Part shown: piece after piece, positions 21,589 through 27,378 of the stretch | Position numbering within the stretch: position 1 is the stretch's first letter | Layout of the letters: each line of letters begins with the position of its first letter | Origin: Phycisphaerae bacterium | Lineage (GTDB): Bacteria > Planctomycetota > Phycisphaerae > Sedimentisphaerales > Anaerobacaceae | Length of the DNA stretch: 38,453 nt | Direction of reading: 5' to 3' | Assembly (NCBI GenBank): GCA_017993835.1 | Contig: JAGOLX010000015.1 | Location: forward strand, 1 to 38,453 | Program-made: the position numbers and the translations under genes | Notes under the pieces: generated by a model | The model's input: the letters and a program-made list of their open reading frames with translations, nothing else | Told to the model about the DNA's origin: nothing | The model's database searches: none

Positions 21589-22590
21589 TCACTTCACGAC
21601 CGGAGTCAGGACGATATTGCGATAGCAGATGCCGGTGTGGTCGCCCTGGAGATAGATCGGGCCGGGCTTGAACTCGTCGGACCAGAGGGCGCCGCCCGTG
21701 CAGCCCAGGAGCGGCTCGTTGTCGATGATCTTCTGGCCGTTGAGAATCACGGTGACGTGCCGATCCACGAGCGTGATGTCCATCGTCTGCCACTCGCCAG
21801 CCGGCTTCTCGGCGGCGACGCACGGCGTAATCCGGCTGTAGACGCCGCCCATGTTGTGCGGATCGAGGGGCCGGCCGTAGGTGTCCGCGACCTGGACCTC
21901 GTAGATGCCGCGCAGGTAGACGCCGCTGTTCTCGCCCTTGCCGACTCTCACTTCCAGCTTCAGATTGAAATCCTCGAATTCTGCGACTGTGCGGAGGTTG
22001 CCATAGGAGACGTGGCGGCCTACCGGTTGGACCGGCCTGTTGACGAGCAGCCCGTCCTCGGCCGACCAGCCGTTCCTCGCACCTTCGCTGGTCAGCTTCC
22101 ATCCGTCGAGGTTTGTGCCATTGAAAAGCGCGATGGGATCGCCGAACTTGACCTTCGACAGGTCCGGCTTGGCGGGCAGGGGGGGAATGCGCTTGCCGGC
22201 GAAGGACCGCTCATCATAGCCGATGCCATCGCGGTGCGGCCGGATCTGGGTCAGTTCGAGCCAGTCGCCATCAACCTTCGCCGTGATGACTTCCGGGGGC
22301 GTCTGCGTACGGACGACCTTGCCCTCGGCGTCTTTGCGCTCCAGCTTTTCGAGACGGAACACGTACAGGGTGCCGTCGGCGGTGAAAACCCAATCCACGG
22401 GCACGACGCTGCCGCCGCCCCAGAGGATGCCGGCATCAAGGTAGCCGTTTTCCTGTGTGACGCCCAGCCAGCCGGCGCCGCCGCCGGGAATGGTCAGAGC
22501 CCATCGCCCGATGAACGGATTGGTTTGGGAGGCAACGGCTGTCGTGCAGATCGACAGAGCCACAGCAAGGAGCAGTCCGTAACGTGTCAT
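21589..22590 (-). CDS. Secreted DUF1080 (3-keto-disaccharide hydrolase-like) protein
   Basis: This 333-residue protein has a signal peptide (MTRYGLLLAVALSICTTAVAS). Residues about 25-135 form a small beta-rich N-terminal region (FIGRWALTIPGGGAGWLGV...LWGGGSVVPVDW) and residues about 150-333 the DUF1080 jelly-roll: IALFNGTNLDGWKL, WSAEDGLLVN, YGNLRTVAEFEDFNLKLEVRV, GENSGVYLRGIYEVQVADTYG, WQTMDITLVDRHVTVILNG and the end PIYLQGDHTGICYRNIVLTPV. The family includes 3-keto-glycoside hydrolases and is expanded in planctomycetes and Bacteroidetes. The start is at 22590; the longer open frame to 22713 crosses the promoter. It diverges from a DUF5009 acyltransferase gene. Substrate cannot be deduced. 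Confidence 0.9.
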   Translation of the reverse strand: MTRYGLLLAVALSICTTAVASQTNPFIGRWALTIPGGGAGWLGVTQENGYLDAGILWGGGSVVPVDWVFTADGTLYVFRLEKLERKDAEGKVVRTQTPPEVITAKVDGDWLELTQIRPHRDGIGYDERSFAGKRIPPLPAKPDLSKVKFGDPIALFNGTNLDGWKLTSEGARNGWSAEDGLLVNRPVQPVGRHVSYGNLRTVAEFEDFNLKLEVRVGKGENSGVYLRGIYEVQVADTYGRPLDPHNMGGVYSRITPCVAAEKPAGEWQTMDITLVDRHVTVILNGQKIIDNEPLLGCTGGALWSDEFKPGPIYLQGDHTGICYRNIVLTPVVK

Positions 22591-22636
22591 GAAGATCACC
22601 CTTTCATATGTATGCTGACGAGTCTGGTTTTGCATA

Positions 22637-22665
22637 AGAGTACCGCAACCGTGCAGGCATTTCAA
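22637..22665 (-). promoter_or_regulatory. Candidate promoter of the DUF1080 gene
   Basis: On the minus strand TTGAAA (22665-22660) and TACTCT (22642-22637) are 17 bases apart, about 47 bases before the ATG at 22590. Reasonable but not perfect match. Confidence 0.45.
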
Positions 22666-22694
22666 CTGATGTCTTCGTGCGATTCGAAGAGCAG

Positions 22695-22723
22695 TTGCAG
22701 CTCGGCGCGGCATCTGCTATCGT
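22695..22723 (+). promoter_or_regulatory. Candidate promoter of the DUF5009 acyltransferase gene
   Basis: TTGCAG (22695-22700) and TATCGT (22718-22723) are separated by 17 bases, about 75 bases before the GTG at 22798. It diverges from the DUF1080 promoter. Confidence 0.4.
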
Positions 22724-22797
22724 GTGGTCCGGTCGCGGATGAACGTGTCGGCTGCCGCGGCAGCAGACGGTGTCGCCTTGAATAACGGAGACGGAGC

Positions 22798-23907
22798 GTG
22801 GAGAACCGACAGAACGACTCAGGCGGTCCCCGCGTGCTTTCCATCGATGCGCTGCGAGGCTTCGACATGTTCTGGATCATCGGCGGCGGGACGCTGTTCG
22901 AGAGCCTGACCGAGATCTGGAAGCACCCGATGGCCGGGACGATCCGAGCCCAATTGGAGCATGTGCAGTGGGAGGGCTTCCATTTCGAGGATTTGATCTT
23001 CCCCCTGTTCATCTTCGTGATGGGCGCGGTGCTGCCGTTTTCGATCTGTCGGCGTGTGGAGCGGGGAGAGAGCCCGGCCCGGGTCCATCTGCACATCGTC
23101 CGCCGTACGGCGCTGCTCCTGCTGCTGGGCTTCATCTACAACGGCCTGCTGGACTTCAACTGGTCCGAGATGCGATGGCCCGGCGTCTTGCAGCGGATTG
23201 CCCTGTGCTATTTCTTTGCCGCGTTGATCGTGGTTCACACGAAGTGGCGGACCCAGGCGATCCTGGTGGCCGCGGTCCTGCTGCTGTACTGGGCGGTCAC
23301 GATGTGGGTCCCCGTGCCGGGGTACGGAGCGGGCAACCTGACCATGGAGGGCTGCCTGTCGTCCTGGATCGACCAGCAGGTGATTCCGGGCACGCTCTAT
23401 TACGGACACGGCGATAACGAGGGGGTGATCTCGACGTTTCCGGCAGTGTGTACAGCCCTGCTTGGGGCACTGGCGGGCTGGTGGCTTCGCAGCGATCGCG
23501 GCGGGTCTCGCAAGGCCGCGGGTCTGGCGATGGCCGGAGTGCTCTGTGTGGTCGTCGGACTCCTCTGGGCGCTGGTCTTTCCGATCATCAAGATCCTCTG
23601 GACCAGTTCCTATGTCCTGTTCGCGGGCGGCTGGAGCCTGCTGTTGCTCGCGGCCTTCTACTGGGTCATCGATGTAAAGGGGTACCACAAGTGGGCGTTC
23701 TTCTTCGTGGTGATCGGTATGAACGCCATCACGATCTACTTCTTGCAGCGAGTCGTCGACTTTGACGATATTGCGGCGTTCTTCCTCGGCGGTCTGGCCG
23801 GACGCATCGGCTGGCTGTCGCCCTTGATGCTGGCGTTGGGTGCGTTCGCGGCTCGTTGGCTGCTTCTGTGGTTTCTCTATCGTCACAAGGCGTTTCTCAG
23901 GGTGTGA
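22798..23907 (+). CDS. DUF5009/heparan-alpha-glucosaminide N-acetyltransferase-like membrane acyltransferase
   Basis: This 369-residue integral membrane protein opens with the signature RVLSIDALRGFDMFWIIGGG, typical of the NagX/HGSNAT-like family, followed by HVQWEGFHFEDLIFPLFIFVMGAVLPFS, where the loop histidine is the candidate catalytic residue (WEGFHFEDLIFP). About nine or ten further hydrophobic segments follow, with PGVLQRIALCYFFAAL, LLYWAVTMWVPVPGYG, KILWTSSYVLFAGGWSLLLLAAFYWVID and GMNAITIYFLQ. The family transfers acetyl groups across a membrane to amino sugars or other glycans. The GTG start follows GGAG at about 22787-22790. Divergent from the secreted DUF1080 gene, which suggests a shared role in glycan handling. 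The acceptor is not known. Confidence 0.88.
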   Translation: MENRQNDSGGPRVLSIDALRGFDMFWIIGGGTLFESLTEIWKHPMAGTIRAQLEHVQWEGFHFEDLIFPLFIFVMGAVLPFSICRRVERGESPARVHLHIVRRTALLLLLGFIYNGLLDFNWSEMRWPGVLQRIALCYFFAALIVVHTKWRTQAILVAAVLLLYWAVTMWVPVPGYGAGNLTMEGCLSSWIDQQVIPGTLYYGHGDNEGVISTFPAVCTALLGALAGWWLRSDRGGSRKAAGLAMAGVLCVVVGLLWALVFPIIKILWTSSYVLFAGGWSLLLLAAFYWVIDVKGYHKWAFFFVVIGMNAITIYFLQRVVDFDDIAAFFLGGLAGRIGWLSPLMLALGAFAARWLLLWFLYRHKAFLRV

Positions 23908-24273
23908 TCGCGGTTCGAGGGGATGTCCCCGAAAGCGGGCAGGAAGCTGGGTGATATGGCCTTCGCGGCGTCCACTTGGCTGACCTGTGTATCCTCGCGT
24001 GCCTTTTGGAGCCTCGATCCAGAGAAATGACTTGACAAATCGCGGCAGCTATGGAGAATTGCACCAAATGGACAAGGCTGGTGGTCTTGTCCTACGAGCA
24101 TGAGACTTCGAGCGGACCGGCCGTTTGCGAACCGGGCGACGCGTGGTGTCGTAGAAACGCCACGACTCAATGGTCGCCAATCCGCTTGGAATTCGGGTGA
24201 ATCAGGCGAATGGCATCACAGCGGTGGTGCTTGAGCATAAGGATTTTGGTTGAGGCACTAAGGAGGCCTAACA
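23908..24273. other. Intergenic stretch with little recognisable content
   Basis: No convincing gene. A small hairpin GGGGA-TG-TCCCC (23919-23930) follows the acyltransferase stop and might help end transcription, but has no T-run. TTGACA occurs at 24032-24037 without a good -10 at 17 bases (AGAATT), so a promoter for the DUF2934 gene here is only a possibility. Confidence 0.4.
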
Positions 24274-24501
24274 ATGGCAAGAAGTTCAAAAGGAACCGTT
24301 CCCACAACCACAGGCAGCACCTATTCGGGAGCCGGGACTGCCACGGCGACCCGCACGACGGTCGGAAAAGCCCCGAGTTACGATCAGATCGCACAGCGAG
24401 CGAAAGAGATCTGGAAGAAGAAAGGTTGCCTGCCTGGTCAGGATGAGCAGAACTGGCTCGAGGCCGAGCGACAACTGAAGGCCGAACTTGGGTCCAGGTA
24501 A
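24274..24501 (+). CDS. Small DUF2934 domain protein
   Basis: This 75-residue protein has a Thr/Ser/Gly-rich disordered N-terminal half (about 1-32) and a C-terminal DUF2934-type helix pair: YDQIAQRAKEIWKKKGC then GQDEQNWLEAERQLKAEL. The pattern IaxrAyelWexxGxpxGxdxxxWlxAexeL is diagnostic of this small family, often found in plant-associated and soil bacteria and of unknown function. AGGAGG at 24261-24266, seven bases upstream of the ATG, is the best ribosome-binding site in the window. It stands alone. Confidence 0.88.
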   Translation: MARSSKGTVPTTTGSTYSGAGTATATRTTVGKAPSYDQIAQRAKEIWKKKGCLPGQDEQNWLEAERQLKAELGSR

Positions 24502-24722
24502 TCCGACGCCGGTTGCTCCCAAAGACGACCGACGAGTTTCATACACATCGAGCATAAGCGCATACAGGCCATCTGGGCTAGACAGTGAGTGACTGCGAAT
24601 AGCAGGCTTGACTGCCAACGTGGAGGGTTTGTACTCATATCTGCATCTCCTCCTACCATGTGGTGCGATGCGAAGGACACCGTTGTAATGGTGATGTCCT
24701 GCATTCTCCAGACATCGGTGTG

Positions 24723-25169
24723 CTACCGCGGGGGGCCTCCACAGGCGCGATGCGTAGGACGGTTGCCCCTTGGGACGACCTGGACCAGGAGCGTGCCGGT
24801 GTCGCTCTTGGCTTGGCCGGCGGGGGGCATGTCCGTAACGCGCACGACGATGGCGCAGGTTTGAACTTCCGTGGGCTTCCACAAGAGGGTGTAGGACCCG
24901 GCCTTGGGTCTGTTGACGATCTGCACGCCATCGGGACCACTGACGACGTCGACCCTGGCGAGGTCGCCATTCGGGTCATACCACGCCCGCGTATGGATCA
25001 ACTCCTCGCCGAGTCCGACCCGCACCCAACCCAGGAGTCTTCCCACCACGAGGTTGGGATCCACCGGAAACGGGCAGTCCTCGATGTTCGGATAGTATGA
25101 TTGCGGGCGATCGGCTGCGCCGCCGATCAGCAGAGGCAACAGGACCAGAAAAACGACCGTACTTCGCAT
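24723..25169 (-). CDS. Small secreted protein with an Ig-like/cadherin-like domain
   Basis: This 148-residue protein has a signal peptide (MRSTVVFLVLLPLLIGGAA) followed by a beta-rich domain. The part WYDPNGDLARVDVVSGPDGVQIV, GSYTLLWKPTEVQTCAIVVRVTDMP and TGTLLVQVVPRG has the rhythm of an Ig-like or cadherin-like fold (D-PNGD ... Y-L-W-P ... V-V-V-D). No specific family is recognised. The longer open frame to 25463 is not used because it lies upstream of a good promoter. No ribosome-binding site is visible: the -10 box ends seven bases before the ATG, so the mRNA is probably leaderless. It diverges from the methyltransferase gene. Confidence 0.7.
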   Translation of the reverse strand: MRSTVVFLVLLPLLIGGAADRPQSYYPNIEDCPFPVDPNLVVGRLLGWVRVGLGEELIHTRAWYDPNGDLARVDVVSGPDGVQIVNRPKAGSYTLLWKPTEVQTCAIVVRVTDMPPAGQAKSDTGTLLVQVVPRGNRPTHRACGGPPR

Positions 25170-25176
25170 GGAGCCA

Positions 25177-25205
25177 GAGATAGTGGATCCGGCCTCCGTT
25201 GTCAA
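25177..25205 (-). promoter_or_regulatory. Promoter of the small secreted protein, placed for a leaderless mRNA
   Basis: On the minus strand TTGACA (25205-25200) and TATCTC (25182-25177) are separated by 17 bases. Only seven bases separate the -10 from the ATG at 25169, so the transcript should start at or near the start codon. Confidence 0.65.
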
Positions 25206-25262
25206 GTACCGCGCGCCTGGTGGGATGGCGCACGGTCCCTGTACTTGGAGGATTCGCCTGGA

Positions 25263-25268
25263 TATAAT
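25263..25268 (+). promoter_or_regulatory. Candidate -10 box upstream of the isoaspartyl methyltransferase
   Basis: A perfect TATAAT lies at 25263-25268, about 70 bases before the ATG at 25339. No good -35 hexamer is visible at 16-18 bases upstream. Confidence 0.35.
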
Positions 25269-25338
25269 ACCGATACTCGTCGGATGAACGCATCGACCAG
25301 CATACGGCGGAGGCGAGGGCCTGCCGGGGGTGTACACG

Positions 25339-26205
25339 ATGTCAACAACGTGGGAAGAAGCGACGGTTCCGCGAGGGCACGTTCGCTTGTTGCTGTCGGG
25401 GCCTCTGTTGCTTGTGCTCATATTCGGGTGTTCTCGCACGTCCGAGAAGGGCTCGGGCTGCACCTCGCGGAAGTCTCCGCCCGTGGCGCCTCTGTCGACA
25501 GGCGAGGAGGCACTCCCTGTCGCCCCAGTCCCAACGGGGCGTCATCCCGCGTTCGCGGAGCGAATCGAAGAGCGGGAGCGGATGGTGGCCACGCAGATCG
25601 CAGCGAGGGCAATCCGTGATCCCCACGTGCTGCAGGCCATGCGGACGGTGCCCCGACACGCGTTTGTGCCTGCTCCCCAGCGTGCTCTCGCATATGCCGA
25701 TCACCCGTTGCCGATCGGGCACGACCAGACGATCAGCCAACCCTACGTCGTGGCGTTCATGACCGAGGCACTCGCCCTCGATCCCAACTCGGTCGTTCTG
25801 GAGATCGGCGCCGGGTCCGGCTACCAGGCGGCCGTCTGCGCCGAGATCGCGAGGGAAGTCTACTCGATCGAAATCCTTGAACCGCTGGCGAAGTCGGCCG
25901 CCGAAGTGCTGGCTGCGCTGGGTTACGCCAACGTCCACGTCCGCACGGGGGATGGCTACTACGGCTGGCCGGAGGTCGGCCCGTTCGACGCCATCATCGG
26001 CACCGCGGCCGCTACGGAGGTCCCGCCGCCGCTCGTTGCCCAGCTCAAGCCGGGCGGACGCATGATCCTGCCGGTGGAAGGGCAGTATGGACTCCAGAAC
26101 CTGATCCTGCTGACGAAAGACGAGCAAGGACGGCTGCATCGCGACACCGTGATGCCGGTGCGGTTCGTCCCCATGACCGGCCGCAGTCGGCGCGACCCGG
26201 AATAG
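25339..26205 (+). CDS. pcm: Protein-L-isoaspartate O-methyltransferase, lipoprotein form
   Basis: This 288-residue protein uses S-adenosylmethionine to methylate L-isoaspartyl residues in damaged proteins. The methyltransferase occupies about residues 75-285: RHAFVPAPQRALAYADHPLPIGHDQTISQPYVVAFMTEAL, motif I LEIGAGSGYQAAVCAEIA near 154, SIEILEPLAKSA, VRTGDGYYGWPEVGPFDAIIGTAA, and LKPGGRMILPV. Unlike cytoplasmic Pcm (about 210 residues), it has an N-terminal signal RLLLSGPLLLVLIFGC with a candidate lipidated cysteine at residue 31, then a Pro/Thr/Ser-rich linker. This implies an exported, membrane-anchored enzyme, though SAM supply outside the cytoplasm is unexplained. ATG 25339 follows a GGGGGTG sequence six bases upstream; GTG 25330 is the alternative. 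Confidence 0.93.
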   Translation: MSTTWEEATVPRGHVRLLLSGPLLLVLIFGCSRTSEKGSGCTSRKSPPVAPLSTGEEALPVAPVPTGRHPAFAERIEERERMVATQIAARAIRDPHVLQAMRTVPRHAFVPAPQRALAYADHPLPIGHDQTISQPYVVAFMTEALALDPNSVVLEIGAGSGYQAAVCAEIAREVYSIEILEPLAKSAAEVLAALGYANVHVRTGDGYYGWPEVGPFDAIIGTAAATEVPPPLVAQLKPGGRMILPVEGQYGLQNLILLTKDEQGRLHRDTVMPVRFVPMTGRSRRDPE

Positions 26206-26240
26206 GCGTTGGCCCGACGACGCGTGACGGCGCCGTCGGT

Positions 26241-27107
26241 TCAGCACCACATCCGAAGGGCTTGGGGCAGCACCTTGAACTCGAAGCATGTTCCCTTGCG
26301 GTAGATGCTGCCATCGACCTGGGCGCACCGCTCTCGTTGGGTCGTGATGCGAATGGTCCGAGCGATTCTGTGGATACCCATCTTGCTCTCGTTGATGAAG
26401 GCGCTGGCGACGCCCCCGACGATCTCGGCCCACCCCGAGTTGATGGCGAGCAGGTGGAGCTGTCCGTCGTCGAAGACGGCATTGGGAACGATTTTCATTT
26501 TGTAGCCATAGTAGGGGATCTTGGTCACGATGGTGGTGACCGCGTTGGGCACGACGAGTTCCTCGGCGTCGAGCTGGATAGACATGTCGGTCCGCTCGAG
26601 CTCGGTGAAGAAGGACCCGAACGTCGCCATGGCGTAGGCCCGCGGGCCGCTGACGCCGCTATCGCGCAGGGCCTCGCGGCGCTGAATGATATCGGCCTCG
26701 AGTCCCACACTGCACATGAAGCCCTTTCGGACGCCGTCACAGAGGATCAAGTCGTACAGTTTCAGCCGGCCTTCCTTGATCCGCTTGGCGACACGGGTGA
26801 GCTGAGGCGGCAAATCCAGTGCGTATCCCAGGGCGCAGCCCGAGCCGAACGGCAGATACGAGAACGTCGTCTCGCTGCCCAGGGCATTGATCGCATCGGA
26901 GAAGGTCCCGTCCCCGCCGGCCACGATGAGGACATCGACCTCGCGTGCCAACTGTGCGGCGCACTGCACGAACTCCTCGCGGGATCTGGTCTCCAGCCCT
27001 CGGATCTCGCATTCGCCAAGGATCGTCTTGATGGTTTCCAGCGTCTTGGCCTTGCAACGGGCGTTGGCCGGTCCCGCCATTGGATTGACAATCATCCCGA
27101 ACTTCAC
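26241..27107 (-). CDS. Diacylglycerol kinase-like (DAGK catalytic domain) lipid kinase
   Basis: This 288-residue protein has the DAGK_cat/NAD-kinase-like fold. It opens VKFGMIVNPMAGPANARCK, carries the nucleotide-binding motif GGDGT at 64-68 followed by FSDAINAL, then YLPFGSGCALGYALDLP, and a C-terminal beta-sandwich with VPNAVFDDGQLHLLAI and AQVDGSIYRKGTCFEFKVLP, where the last D-G region is normally part of the active site. It probably phosphorylates a lipid such as diacylglycerol or a sphingoid base. GTG 27107 is preferred to the long upstream extension, which is arginine-rich and crosses the promoter; ATG 27095 is another option. It converges on the methyltransferase with 35 bases between stops. 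Confidence 0.88.
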   Translation of the reverse strand: MKFGMIVNPMAGPANARCKAKTLETIKTILGECEIRGLETRSREEFVQCAAQLAREVDVLIVAGGDGTFSDAINALGSETTFSYLPFGSGCALGYALDLPPQLTRVAKRIKEGRLKLYDLILCDGVRKGFMCSVGLEADIIQRREALRDSGVSGPRAYAMATFGSFFTELERTDMSIQLDAEELVVPNAVTTIVTKIPYYGYKMKIVPNAVFDDGQLHLLAINSGWAEIVGGVASAFINESKMGIHRIARTIRITTQRERCAQVDGSIYRKGTCFEFKVLPQALRMWC

Positions 27108-27199
27108 GCGTCGATCTGCTCCATCCCTGCGGCTGTTCCTGCAGAACCTCGGACTCATCCTGCCGGTCCGACGTACAACACCCCTCCCTCCTCGCGTCC

Positions 27200-27229
27200 A
27201 TTGTAGCGGCCTTTGCCCCGCTTCGGCAA
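27200..27229 (-). promoter_or_regulatory. Candidate promoter of the diacylglycerol kinase-like gene
   Basis: On the minus strand TTGCCG (27229-27224) and TACAAT (27205-27200) lie 18 bases apart, about 92 bases before the GTG at 27107. It begins just past the terminator of the upstream PA14 gene. Confidence 0.5.
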
Positions 27230-27246
27230 GTGTCGCGACAAAACAC

Positions 27247-27278
27247 AGGCGGCCCCGACGAGTTCGCCAGGGCCGCCT
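27247..27278 (-). terminator. Rho-independent terminator of the PA14 gene
   Basis: AGGCGGCCC (27247-27255) and GGGCCGCCT (27270-27278) form a perfect 9-bp stem with a 14-base loop. Read on the minus strand the stem is followed by GTGTTTTGT. It lies about 100 bases past the stop codon of the 975-residue gene. Confidence 0.75.
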
Positions 27279-27378
27279 TCGCATAGCTAACCAGACTGTC
27301 GGATTCGACGCCGATTCGCCCATCGTCCGATGCGAGAGCATCGTCCGTCACGAATCCGTGCGCCCGATCCGGTGCCTC

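Noticed and set aside
21511-22785. A 424-residue plus-strand open frame
   Set aside because: It is antisense to the well-supported DUF1080 gene; its composition is that of a shadow frame in GC-rich DNA.
26214-26239. CCGACG/CGTCGG inverted repeat between the methyltransferase and lipid kinase genes
   Set aside because: Only six base pairs with a 14-base loop and no T-run; too weak to call a terminator.
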